This document shows positions 7,778 to 14,867 of a stretch of 15,396 nt of DNA, piece by piece. The DNA lies in assembly GCA_050942695.1 (NCBI GenBank), contig JBMNNU010000049.1:1-15396 (forward strand), in the 5' to 3' direction. Origin of the DNA: JBMNNU01 sp050942695. Lineage in GTDB: Bacteria > Chloroflexota > UBA6077. The position numbers were made by a program, and so were the translations under genes. Below the pieces are notes generated by a model. That model was not told the DNA's origin and did not search any database. It saw only the letters and a program-made list of their open reading frames with translations. Position 1 is the first letter of the stretch, and every line of letters begins with the position of its first letter.

Positions 7778-8009
7778 TACCAGCAACGATCTCAACTAGT
7801 TTTACGTATTGGAGTCTCACAATGCCGACAGGGAATATGATAGCGCCAGAATACAGATTTGCCAACCTCAAAAGGTAGCCCATTCCGACTGAAGTAACCT
7901 GCGCCGCTGGATCCTCAAACCAAGGCTTTCATCGAGCAGTTGATGGCCTCAAGCGCACCCTGGACTCGCTTTTGGCTACCTATGCAGCGTTCAATAATCT
8001 ATGGGAAGG
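7778..8009. other. Intergenic stretch without recognised gene
   Basis: Nothing convincing is seen here. The plus frame over about 7932-8028 reads FHRAVDGLKRTLDSLLATYA, which looks coding-like, but it has no RBS, no recognised family and runs antisense into the 8010-9203 gene. It could be a decayed gene fragment. Confidence 0.4.
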
Positions 8010-9203
8010 TCAACCCTGCTCTCGCTTCATCAGCGACAGCAGCAGGTCGAGAAACTGCGTCAGGAAGTTGCCTTTGGGAGGATTGACCGGTTGGAAGCGC
8101 AGCACGGCGATCCCCAACCTCCTCAACTCTTCGGCTTGGGCATCCTGCTCGGGCTGGCCGATCTCCCATCGGGTAGGGTGTGGATTTAGCCCCCCCCACT
8201 CCTCGTAAACCTTGGACCAAGCTTCGTTTTGCGGCTGCCGGCCGCTCAAGAATGCGATGTCCTGTACCCGTTGGTAGGTTCGGATCACCCCATCCTTGTA
8301 ATAGTATACCCGGCTAGGGGAGGGGAAGGTGTTGGGATCGATCTCATCCCCAATACCGTCGTCTACCCGGAATACAGGTTGTGCTGTGCTCTCGGGCTTG
8401 AACCAGTAGATCTGTAGCCCCTGTTCCGTCTTGTCCCCACGCTCGCCGCTATCTCTAATCTCGAGGAAATCATCTATGTGCTCCCGAGATGTATCGATCG
8501 TTGCCACGGCGATTCTATTGGCCAGGATGTCCCGGGCTCGCTGGATCTGAAGATAGTCCGGCTTGAAGCTCGGATCGTTCAGCCCGAAGATGGTTTTGGC
8601 TAACTCTTCGGGCTCCGGCTCCGCTTCGTGGTTGACCATCACCTCTTCACTGTTGGTGTCGCCACCCCGTTTCAGGCGGTATTTTAGAGGGTGGAACGGA
8701 TCGGTATAGAGGATGAGGTGATCACCCAACAAAGATCGGTATTCCGCTGCGCCTCCCCCAATCGGTCGCCATTCGGAGCAAACCAGGGTGCCGGGCGCCA
8801 CGTAAAAGTGAAAGGCGTCGCCGGGATGGACCTCCTCGGTAGAGCGCTCCGGAAATGTAGACCTGTAGCCATCGATCAGGATATTCACCGCCTGCTCGGC
8901 AGGCAGCAGCGGCATTGCCTCCACAGCTATAGCGAAGAAGGTGGCGCCCCAGTCCAGAGTTACGCGGTAGTGGTCGGTGCTGTTTGGACCGTCTCGGCCT
9001 AGAAAGTCGATTCGATAAGAGCTATTGCGTATCCACCCATCGTCTTGAGGAGGCGCGGCTACTGCAGGGGACGGGGTAACCACCATCCCCAGAATCGTTA
9101 AGAGCGCCAGAAGCGCACCCGCCAACTTCATCAGCCTACAGATCAGGCCCGATCCAACCATCGTCACCGCCAGGTCCACTCCAGGAGAAATAGCTCTCGC
9201 CAA
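8010..9203 (-). CDS. Exported protein of unknown function
   Basis: 397 residues from TTG at 9203, preceded by AAGGAG (9215-9220) at 11 bases. ATG at 9131 would give a tidier signal peptide (MKLAGALLALLTILGMVVTP, cleavage after AVA), and ATG at 9161 is a third option. The mature part is soluble, acidic and rich in aromatic residues, with no further membrane helix until a short hydrophobic stretch near the C-terminus (FLTQFLDLLLSLM). No catalytic motif or known family is recognised; it is probably extracytoplasmic. It is divergent from the glutaredoxin-PDZ gene, and the palindrome at 9265-9282 lies between them. The reading frame is intact and of consistent composition, so the gene is likely real. 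Confidence 0.75.
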   Translation of the reverse strand: MARAISPGVDLAVTMVGSGLICRLMKLAGALLALLTILGMVVTPSPAVAAPPQDDGWIRNSSYRIDFLGRDGPNSTDHYRVTLDWGATFFAIAVEAMPLLPAEQAVNILIDGYRSTFPERSTEEVHPGDAFHFYVAPGTLVCSEWRPIGGGAAEYRSLLGDHLILYTDPFHPLKYRLKRGGDTNSEEVMVNHEAEPEPEELAKTIFGLNDPSFKPDYLQIQRARDILANRIAVATIDTSREHIDDFLEIRDSGERGDKTEQGLQIYWFKPESTAQPVFRVDDGIGDEIDPNTFPSPSRVYYYKDGVIRTYQRVQDIAFLSGRQPQNEAWSKVYEEWGGLNPHPTRWEIGQPEQDAQAEELRRLGIAVLRFQPVNPPKGNFLTQFLDLLLSLMKREQG

Positions 9204-9245
9204 CTGCGCGTCATCTCCTTCGGGAATGCAGTGGGTGTGCCACGG

Positions 9246-9282
9246 TTGACTAATTCTTGCAAGGTGCTAGGATTTCCTAGCA
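9246..9282 (+). promoter_or_regulatory. Possible promoter overlapped by a palindromic operator
   Basis: TTGACT (9246-9251) and TAGGAT (9268-9273), 16 bases apart, lie 45-72 bases upstream of the GTG start at 9318. The -10 box sits inside a perfect inverted repeat, TGCTAGGA-TT-TCCTAGCA (9265-9282), the arrangement expected of a repressor operator. It may also control the divergent exported protein gene. Confidence 0.4.
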
Positions 9283-9317
9283 TTGAGGGGCATTCTCCTG
9301 GCTTGAGAGGTGAAACC

Positions 9318-9836
9318 GTGAATGTGATTGTCTACACTACACCTACCTGACCATGGTGCACCAAAGCGAAGGAGTTCCTTTCGCAGATGGGTATCGGGTA
9401 CCGGGAGGTGGACGTATCTCGCGATCCAGCGGCGGCGGCTGAGATGGTTCAAAGGTCGGGCCAGCGCGGCGTTCCGGTTATAGCTATCGACGATCATGTG
9501 GTGGTGGGCTTCGATCCGCAGAGAATTCAGGCGCTGGTGGGAAAGGCTCCAAAGCAGCGTCCTGCTCTTGGACTCAGTATCGCAGATGCCAGTCGAATGG
9601 CCGTCAAAGCTGGTGCGATTCCGGTCTTTGGCGCTTTCGTGGGTAAGGTGGCACCGGGATCACCCGCGGAAAAGGCTGGCATTAGGCCCGGCGATATTAT
9701 TACCGAGGCGAATTTTCGCCCTATCAGCAACGCCGCAGATTTGGAGTCGGCCTTGAAGAGCACTACCGCGGGCTCGAGGTTGGCTCTGGTGGCAATGCGC
9801 GGGGATCGGTCATTGAGATTTCAGATTACCTTATAG
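9318..9836 (+). CDS. Selenocysteine-containing glutaredoxin fused to a PDZ domain (putative)
   Basis: GTG at 9318 has a good RBS (GAGAGG at 9305-9310, 7-base spacing). The frame runs to TAG at 9836 (172 residues) with one internal TGA at 9348-9350, codon 11. The N-terminus reads MNVIVYTTPT-U-PWCTKAKEFL, so the TGA falls exactly at the first Cys of the glutaredoxin CPWC redox motif. The rest is a normal glutaredoxin: GVPVI with the cis-Pro, then VVVGFDPQRIQALVG. Residues about 80-172 form a PDZ domain (APGSPAEKAGIRPGDIITEA). A SECIS-like hairpin follows the TGA, and UGA is a normal stop elsewhere in the window. Expected role: reduction of disulfides or peroxide-type substrates using Sec, with the PDZ domain binding a C-terminal peptide. 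A nonsense TGC-to-TGA change or sequencing error is the main alternative. A caller that stops at TGA would begin at ATG 9387 and lose the active site. Confidence 0.8.
9351..9384 (+). promoter_or_regulatory. Putative bacterial SECIS element
   Basis: Directly 3' of the TGA, GCGAAGG (9366-9372) pairs with CTTTCGC (9378-9384) around loop AGTTC. The loop begins 22 bases after the TGA and has G at its second position. Both fit the known bacterial SECIS layout (stem within coding sequence, apical loop about 16-37 bases after UGA, G early in the loop), which recruits SelB with Sec-tRNA. The fold was found by eye. Confidence 0.6.
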
Positions 9837-9881
9837 AGTTAGGTGGACAGCCTGGTACGCCAGGCTGTCCCCCTAACTCTA
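9834..9881. terminator. Long near-perfect hairpin at the end of the glutaredoxin-PDZ gene
   Basis: 9834-9855 pairs with 9860-9881 (22 bp, one T/C mismatch at 9844/9871) around loop TACG. The stem begins within the TAG stop codon and ends 6 bases before the stop of the convergent small gene. There is no T-run on either side, so intrinsic termination is uncertain; it may act as a bidirectional terminator or 3'-end stabiliser, or be a small mobile palindrome. Confidence 0.5.
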
Positions 9882-9887
9882 TCGGCT

Positions 9888-10199
9888 TTACGATAGTTGG
9901 GTTGACCGGCGTCTCCTGCCACCTGGAGCAGGTTGGCCGGGAGGAGATAACACAAAGCGAAGTTCCCCTGGGGGAGACTTGCGCCAGGTCAAGTTGTAAC
10001 CTCTTTGTTTGGCGGCTAGGCTAAGCCGTCTTTTTTCCGTCCTTTGGCTCTCGTTGGGCGAAAGGTTGATTTCACCGCCAACGCCGCCTTGGCGGAGTAT
10101 ATCGTCGATTATATTCAAATAGGGCGTCAAATCCATGGCTGCTGGAGTTCTTGCCGAGGTTAGCTCCGCTTCTGTTAGCACCTTAGTAAGCTTCGGCAT
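9888..10199 (-). CDS. Small basic hypothetical protein
   Basis: 103 residues; ATG at 10199 has a clear RBS (GGAG, 8-base spacing). The middle reads LNIIDDILRQGGVGGEINLS, then PNESQRTEKRRLSLAAKQRG, then YNLTWRKSPPGELRFVLS, an amphipathic helix and strands rich in Arg/Lys. The C-terminus is Pro/Arg-rich. The pattern recalls small nucleic-acid-binding proteins, but I recognise no family. It converges on the glutaredoxin-PDZ gene and is divergent from the hydrolase at 10423. Confidence 0.65.
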   Translation of the reverse strand: MPKLTKVLTEAELTSARTPAAMDLTPYLNIIDDILRQGGVGGEINLSPNESQRTEKRRLSLAAKQRGYNLTWRKSPPGELRFVLSPPGQPAPGGRRRRSTQLS

Positions 10200-10238
10200 G
10201 TTTCTATCTCCATTTACTAGTCCGTTAAATACAGATAC

Positions 10239-10267
10239 ACTCTAACGATTACCATCCATTAATGCAA
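10239..10267 (-). promoter_or_regulatory. Possible promoter for the small basic protein
   Basis: On the minus strand TTGCAT (10262-10267) and TAGAGT (10239-10244) are 17 bases apart, about 40 bases upstream of the ATG at 10199. The match is modest. Confidence 0.3.
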
Positions 10268-10333
10268 GAGACACAAATTAATAGGTCGCTTGCAGCCTTT
10301 CTGCTAGACTATTATAGCTCAGCTATCCATTTT

Positions 10334-10363
10334 TTGACTATATCAGTTACTATGACCTATTTT
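10334..10363 (+). promoter_or_regulatory. Possible promoter for the DUF6282-type gene
   Basis: TTGACT (10334-10339) and TATTTT (10358-10363), 18 bases apart, lie 60-90 bases upstream of the start. An inverted repeat TTACTG-N6-CAGTAA (10386-10403) sits in the expected leader and a palindrome ATAGCT-C-AGCTAT (10314-10326) sits just upstream; either could bind a regulator. The whole 10200-10410 stretch is AT-rich compared with its neighbours. Confidence 0.4.
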
Positions 10364-10422
10364 GGTGGCGAAGATAATAGCTGAATTACTGGAGAATCAG
10401 TAACAAATCTATGGAGAACTCG

Positions 10423-11268
10423 ATGGCATTGCAGCAGGTCAACGATATCGATCTAAGCGACTTGATCGACCTTCACCTCCACGCTGCACCTGATATTTTG
10501 GAACGGTGGGGGGACGATATCGATGTTACCCGAGCCGCGACCGATGCTGGCTTGCGGGCTGTTTTACTCAAGTCCCACATCACTCTAACAGCAGATCGAG
10601 CCTCTATAGCCGAAAAGGTGGTAGGAGGCATTAGGGTATTTGGTGGATTGACCCTCAACGAGCCGGTGGGCGGCTTTAATCCCGATGCGGTAGAAGCCGC
10701 CATTTTACTCGGGGCCAAAGAGATCTGGATGCCGACCATTGACGCCGCTAACCAGCGGATGGAAGATGACAAGGTAGGCGGGCTGACCATCTTTGCCGAC
10801 GACGGAAAGATGTTGCCCGTCGTCTACGATATCATCGACATGGTCCGCGAGGCCGACATAATGCTAGGCACAGGCCATCTTCACATGGAGGAGATCAGAG
10901 CGCTGGTCAAGCTGGCAAGAGAGCGGGGCCTGAAGAAGATCGTTGTCACTCACCCCGAGAACTCCGCCATCAGGATGCCGATCGATCTCCAACGAGAGAT
11001 CGCTGCAGACGGGGTATTCTTTGAGAGATGCCTCCACGCCACCACAGAGACGGACGGGAGGGGCTGCACCATAGCCGATATCGCCAACCAGATCAGGCAG
11101 GTTGGTGTGGAGTCCACGGTAGTCGCCACCGACTTCGGCCAGAAGCACAATCCCCCTCCAGTGGATGGAATGCGACGATATCTGGGCGGTTTGATGGCCG
11201 AGGGGTTCACCGTCGAACAGCTCAAGCTGATGGCCGGAGAGAATCCGGCCTACCTCCTGGGCTTATAG
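10423..11268 (+). CDS. DUF6282 family metal-dependent hydrolase (amidohydrolase-like)
   Basis: 281 residues. ATG at 10423 is chosen because GGAGA lies 5 bases upstream; ATG at 10411 (285 residues) has no close RBS. D16-L-H18-L-H20 followed by AAPD is the metal-binding strand of the amidohydrolase/PHP-like barrel. Later conserved-looking segments are GTGHLHMEE, VVTHPENSA and ATDFGQKHNPP, which probably give further His/Asp ligands. The protein looks complete and cytoplasmic, with no signal peptide. The substrate is not known for this family, and neighbours give no clue: the upstream gene is divergent and manA is convergent. Family recognition rests on the start motif and overall pattern. Confidence 0.8.
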   Translation: MALQQVNDIDLSDLIDLHLHAAPDILERWGDDIDVTRAATDAGLRAVLLKSHITLTADRASIAEKVVGGIRVFGGLTLNEPVGGFNPDAVEAAILLGAKEIWMPTIDAANQRMEDDKVGGLTIFADDGKMLPVVYDIIDMVREADIMLGTGHLHMEEIRALVKLARERGLKKIVVTHPENSAIRMPIDLQREIAADGVFFERCLHATTETDGRGCTIADIANQIRQVGVESTVVATDFGQKHNPPPVDGMRRYLGGLMAEGFTVEQLKLMAGENPAYLLGL

Positions 11269-11316
11269 CGAGAGCAGCTTGCGACATTGCACTGGCAAAT
11301 AGGCGGCCGAAAGGTC

Positions 11317-12435
11317 TTACACAGGCCCTAACTCCGCAAGGTCGGATTCGTCCGGGTCCCCACCCAACTGGACGATCTGCTCCCAGGGCACACCTCGGGC
11401 TCGCAGCGGGTGCACCACATCCTCCAGCAGGTCGGGCACGTAGCCCTTGATCAGGACACAAGGTTGATCGATCGGCTGGATCTCGTATCCGTCCAGGCCT
11501 GCGGGAATGAGCACGGTATCTCCGGACTCCAGCAAAGTCTGATCGCCGGGCGCCGGACCGTATACAAGCCGGCAGGTCCCCTGCAAATCGGTGATTATAT
11601 GGAAGCAGGCCATCTTGGTGTCCTGAGGGAATGGCTCCGTTAGATCTAGCAACTCAGCGGCGAAGTAGCGGCAGGCGCACAACAGCCTCTGAGTGTTGGC
11701 GCCCTCGAGCAGCGAGACCGACTGTATCTTCTTGATCCGCTTCGGCTCCAGATCAGCCACGTCAAGCGATTGCTCCACATGAAGCTCCCGCACTACGCCT
11801 CCCACAGGAACCCTATTCCAATCGAACAACCTGTAGGTGATGTCCGAGGACTGTTGAAGCTCGTAGACGACAATCCCCTCACCCAGAGCGTGGATGGTGC
11901 CGGCGAGGAGTAGTATCACGTCCCCGGTTGAGACGGGTACGAACTGGAGGTAATCCGTTACCTTGCCTTCGGCTAACGCCAGCCTTATCTCCTGCTCTGT
12001 TGTGGAGCGGTTGGTTCCATAGATGATCTTAGCGCCCGGTGCGGCGTCCAGGACATACCAAAACTCAGTTTTGCCATAAGGTTGGTTCTCCCGATCCTGA
12101 GCGTAGGCATCGTCGGGGTGGACCTGGACGGAGAGGGTCTCCTGGGCGTCTATGAACTTGAGAAGCAGGGGAAATGCCTGCTGGGGTTGCCCGGCAAGGT
12201 GGGATCCAAGAATGGCAGCCGGGTCTTGTTGCACCAGGGAGGCCAGCGTTTGCCCCTGAAGAGGACCGTTTTCGATAGCGAGCCCCGCCCAGAGAACCCA
12301 CACCTCACCTAGGGGGCCCTTGGTCTTGGGCAGGCGTGGGAAAAGTTGGTTCAGCTTATGGCCTCCCCATACCTTCTCCATTGCCATTGGCGATAGCTTC
12401 AACGGGTAGAGCGGTATCGTGCTCTGCTGTGTCAT
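11317..12435 (-). CDS. manA: Mannose-6-phosphate isomerase, class I
   Basis: 372 residues from ATG at 12435, which has GAGG 5 bases upstream; the longer open frame to 12543 lies inside pgi and is not used. It interconverts fructose-6-P and mannose-6-P in the cytoplasm, feeding mannose into or out of GDP-mannose synthesis. Zinc ligands of the cupin core are visible: Q104-x-H106 (LSVQVHPDDAYA), E124 (GKTEFWYVL) and H182 (AGTIHALGEG). The catalytic Arg is in QQSSDITYRLFDWNR (R202). The layout resembles the shorter Bacillus-type ManA. The usual GExWE near residue 44 is GEVWVLW here. It lies 31 bases after pgi on the same strand, so the two are probably co-transcribed. Confidence 0.93.
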   Translation of the reverse strand: MTQQSTIPLYPLKLSPMAMEKVWGGHKLNQLFPRLPKTKGPLGEVWVLWAGLAIENGPLQGQTLASLVQQDPAAILGSHLAGQPQQAFPLLLKFIDAQETLSVQVHPDDAYAQDRENQPYGKTEFWYVLDAAPGAKIIYGTNRSTTEQEIRLALAEGKVTDYLQFVPVSTGDVILLLAGTIHALGEGIVVYELQQSSDITYRLFDWNRVPVGGVVRELHVEQSLDVADLEPKRIKKIQSVSLLEGANTQRLLCACRYFAAELLDLTEPFPQDTKMACFHIITDLQGTCRLVYGPAPGDQTLLESGDTVLIPAGLDGYEIQPIDQPCVLIKGYVPDLLEDVVHPLRARGVPWEQIVQLGGDPDESDLAELGPV

Positions 12436-12466
12436 TACTTCCTCAAACAGTTTACTCTGAATTGTC

Positions 12467-14170
12467 TTATAATGCCGCCAGTATCTTCTGCAGGCCGGCA
12501 GCAATGTCCATGCCCAGGTGTACCCAGAGGGCGCGGCGGCCATGCTGCCGCAGCGCCTGCCAGTCGCCCGTCGCCTGGGCCATCTTCAAGGTGCCGAAGT
12601 CGTATGGTTTGCCCGGCACAGGTACCGCTACCTCCTCGTCCGCTGTCAACTGGAGGAACACCCCCGAGTTGGGGCCGCCTTTATGCAGTTGCCCGGTGGA
12701 GTGAAGGAAGCGCGGTCCGTAGCCAAGAGTGGTGGCTAAGCCAGTCCGAGCCCGGAGCTTATCTCTAATGGAGCTCAATAGGGCATCTACCTGGCTGGTG
12801 GCCGGCAGGTATGCGAGGAGGGCGAAGTAGTCGCCCGGAGCGGCCATCTCAACGAAGCTGCTGATCGACTCTTTGAGGCTGCTGCCCTCGGCGCCGTACA
12901 GCTTCAGGTCGCCTTCCACAAGGTCGGGTGTCTGCGTCGGCAGGCTGCCCGTTTGCTGATACTGGGCCAGGACCCTCGAGGTGTTGTCTTTGCTCTCCTG
13001 CACGTTGGGCTGATCGAAGGGGTCTACCTTCATCATGGCACCGGCAACGGCCGTGGCAAACTCCCACCTGAAGAACTCGGCCCACAGGTCGTAGCGGTCT
13101 CGTAGGCTAAGCGTCACCACGGGGTGATCGGCAGCGCGCAACTGATCGATCAGTCGGTCTAACGTTTCGTTGTTCTCCCCTTCTAACCTTAAATATATGA
13201 AGAGTCGATCGTTTCCGTAGCTCTCCGGTATTCCAATCGGCTCTCCTGCCACCGGAACGATTCCCTTGCCCTCCTTGCCGGTGCTTTCACCGATCAACTG
13301 CTCCACCCACAGGCCGAAGCTGTCGATAGCAGGGGAGGCCAGAATGGTTAGCTTATCCCGGCCGGCTTCAACCATAACGCCCATAGCGGCGCCAAGCCAG
13401 ACGCCTGGGTTGGCTTTCGACGGAGTTGCGGCTGAGCAATAACCGGCCATCTCCTGAGCGCGGTCGAGTATTCTGGTTACCTCGATGCCGAGAAGCGCTG
13501 CTGGCACCAGGCCGAAGAGAGAGAGCGCGGAGTAACGACCGCCGATGTCAGATGGATTGAGAAAAATTTTGCGGAAGCCGCGCTCCTGGCCCAACCTCTC
13601 GAGTGCTGTGCCCGGATCGGTGATAGCGGCGAACTGCCTGCCCGCATGTTCCCCCAGCTTGCCTTTAGCTTTATCGTAGAAGTATCGGTAAAGGGAATCC
13701 ACCTCGATGGTGCCGCCCGATTTGCTGGCGATCAGGTAGAGGCAATGCTCGGGCTCGGCTACTTCTCCAATGCCGGCGACGGTGGACGGGTCGGTCGAGT
13801 CTAACACGTGGAGTTTGGGATAGCCGGACGCGTTGCCAAAGGTCAGACGCAGCACCTCGGGGCAGAGGCTGGAACCCCCCATCCCGCACAGGACGACATG
13901 CTGAATCCCCGCCGCCTTTACATCTAGTGCGAAGCTCTCCAGATCGGCTACGTGGCTTCTCATGGTCTCCATCACCGTGAGCCACCCTAGACGCTCCCTG
14001 ATCTCTTTTTGGTGGCCTGGGTCGTCCTTCCAGAATCCGGGCTCCCTTGCCCACACACGCTCAGCCGCTCGATTTTTCTCCAAGTCCTTCAAGGCCTGGA
14101 TGAAGGCGCCTTGGTAATTACCAAGATCCACCTGGCCGCCTCCGCCGGAGACAGATGGTTGCTGCGTCAT
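12467..14170 (-). CDS. pgi: Glucose-6-phosphate isomerase
   Basis: 567 residues; ATG at 14170 has a good RBS (GGAGG, about 8-base spacing). It converts glucose-6-P to fructose-6-P in glycolysis/gluconeogenesis. SIS-type phosphosugar sites are visible: GMGGSS (96-101), ASKSGGT (148-154), the DIGGRYSALSLFG segment (208-220), QLIGESTGK with catalytic Glu (about 295), DPFDQPNVQESK (383-394) and HSTGQLHKGG near residue 510. The sequence resembles the Pgi half of bifunctional transaldolase/Pgi proteins, but no transaldolase domain precedes it: upstream is a non-coding gap. It is first in an operon with manA, linking glucose-6-P to mannose-6-P. Confidence 0.95.
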   Translation of the reverse strand: MTQQPSVSGGGGQVDLGNYQGAFIQALKDLEKNRAAERVWAREPGFWKDDPGHQKEIRERLGWLTVMETMRSHVADLESFALDVKAAGIQHVVLCGMGGSSLCPEVLRLTFGNASGYPKLHVLDSTDPSTVAGIGEVAEPEHCLYLIASKSGGTIEVDSLYRYFYDKAKGKLGEHAGRQFAAITDPGTALERLGQERGFRKIFLNPSDIGGRYSALSLFGLVPAALLGIEVTRILDRAQEMAGYCSAATPSKANPGVWLGAAMGVMVEAGRDKLTILASPAIDSFGLWVEQLIGESTGKEGKGIVPVAGEPIGIPESYGNDRLFIYLRLEGENNETLDRLIDQLRAADHPVVTLSLRDRYDLWAEFFRWEFATAVAGAMMKVDPFDQPNVQESKDNTSRVLAQYQQTGSLPTQTPDLVEGDLKLYGAEGSSLKESISSFVEMAAPGDYFALLAYLPATSQVDALLSSIRDKLRARTGLATTLGYGPRFLHSTGQLHKGGPNSGVFLQLTADEEVAVPVPGKPYDFGTLKMAQATGDWQALRQHGRRALWVHLGMDIAAGLQKILAAL

Positions 14171-14376
14171 CTTCTGCCCCTCCCGTCACGCTGCTCGCTT
14201 TTGCCCCTTTCAGTCTACCTTTCCTATACTATCGAATCGTGGAACGAAGCTTTTATCCTAGAGTAGCATCTTCAGCCATCAAGAATCCAGTCGAATGAAA
14301 CAGATCGTTTGCTGTGATTACCGGAAGGGTGGAAGGTGCCCAGATACTGGTACTTCGAAAGAGTTCGTAAATAGTA

Positions 14377-14406
14377 GTGACAGTATTTGCGAATCTCTGT
14401 TATAAT
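14377..14406 (+). promoter_or_regulatory. Sigma70-type promoter for the zinc-ribbon/helicase operon
   Basis: GTGACA (14377-14382) and a perfect TATAAT (14401-14406) are 18 bases apart. Transcription would start near 14413, leaving a leader of about 130 bases before the ATG at 14547. Nothing convincing was found in the rest of the 14171-14546 gap; no clear pgi promoter could be assigned. Confidence 0.7.
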
Positions 14407-14430
14407 CCTGTTCGTGGTATGAATCGGCGG

Positions 14431-14447
14431 CCCGCCATTTCGGCGGG
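14431..14447 (+). promoter_or_regulatory. GC-rich hairpin in the leader of the zinc-ribbon/helicase operon
   Basis: CCCGCC-ATTTC-GGCGGG forms a 6-bp stem close to the predicted 5' end of the mRNA. There is no T-run, so it is not a simple terminator. Leaders of cold-inducible RNA-helicase and cold-shock genes are often long and structured; that this one has such a role is inference. Confidence 0.35.
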
Positions 14448-14546
14448 GTGCGGCGGAGAGCTATTAGAGCATTCTGTTCCTCCCTTCCCAATTGTCGCGC
14501 TGACCGACCAATCCCAATAACCAGAATTGCGAGGATTCAGCGCGAT

Positions 14547-14867
14547 ATGACAGACAAAACCCTTACTTGCAGGGATTGCGGCGCCAGCTTTGTGTTCACC
14601 GAGGGCGAGCAGGAGTTCTTCGCCAGCAGGGGCTTCACAAACGAGCCTTCCCGATGCCCCGAGTGCCGCGCGGCGCGGAAGCGATCCCAGGGCGGCTTCT
14701 CCGGCGGCAGCGGCCGCAGGGAGATGTTTGCGACCATTTGCTCCCAGTGCGGCAAAGAGACCCAGGTGCCTTTCCAGCCTCGAGGCGACAAACCCGTCTA
14801 CTGTTCCGAATGCTTCGAAAGTGTGCGGGGTAGCTACTCCAGCAGGTCGAACCGAAACCGTTGGTAG
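14547..14867 (+). CDS. Zinc-ribbon protein with two zinc knuckles (CxxC-x17-CxxC type)
   Basis: 106 residues; ATG preceded by GAGGA at 11 bases. The first zinc site is C8-x2-C11 ... C37-x2-C40 (TCRDCGASFVFTEGEQEFFA, then SRCPECRAARK). A Gly/Ser/Arg linker follows. The second site is C65-x2-C68-x17-C86-x2-C89. The tail is Arg/Ser/Asn-rich (RGSYSSRSNRNRW), typical of a flexible RNA-binding tail. The protein is small, cytoplasmic and probably binds nucleic acid or ribosomes; the exact function of this family is not established. Position just before an RNA helicase supports an RNA-related role. Confidence 0.88.
   Translation: MTDKTLTCRDCGASFVFTEGEQEFFASRGFTNEPSRCPECRAARKRSQGGFSGGSGRREMFATICSQCGKETQVPFQPRGDKPVYCSECFESVRGSYSSRSNRNRW

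Noticed and set aside
8010..8012. TGA of the exported protein read as a second selenocysteine
   Set aside because: Only eight further codons follow before TAG and no Cys-motif context or hairpin is present; it is an ordinary stop.
9387..9836. PDZ-only protein starting at ATG 9387
   Set aside because: No RBS at that ATG, and it would start in the middle of the glutaredoxin fold; the in-frame sequence upstream of the TGA completes the domain.
11317..12543. Longer ManA start inside pgi
   Set aside because: The extra N-terminal residues come from pgi's antisense of frame; ATG at 12435 has an RBS and matches the family start.
14295..14405. Possible 36-residue Cys-containing small ORF (MKQIVCCDYRKGG...)
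   Set aside because: No RBS, it ends inside the -10 box of the next operon's promoter, and it has no recognisable pattern beyond scattered Cys.
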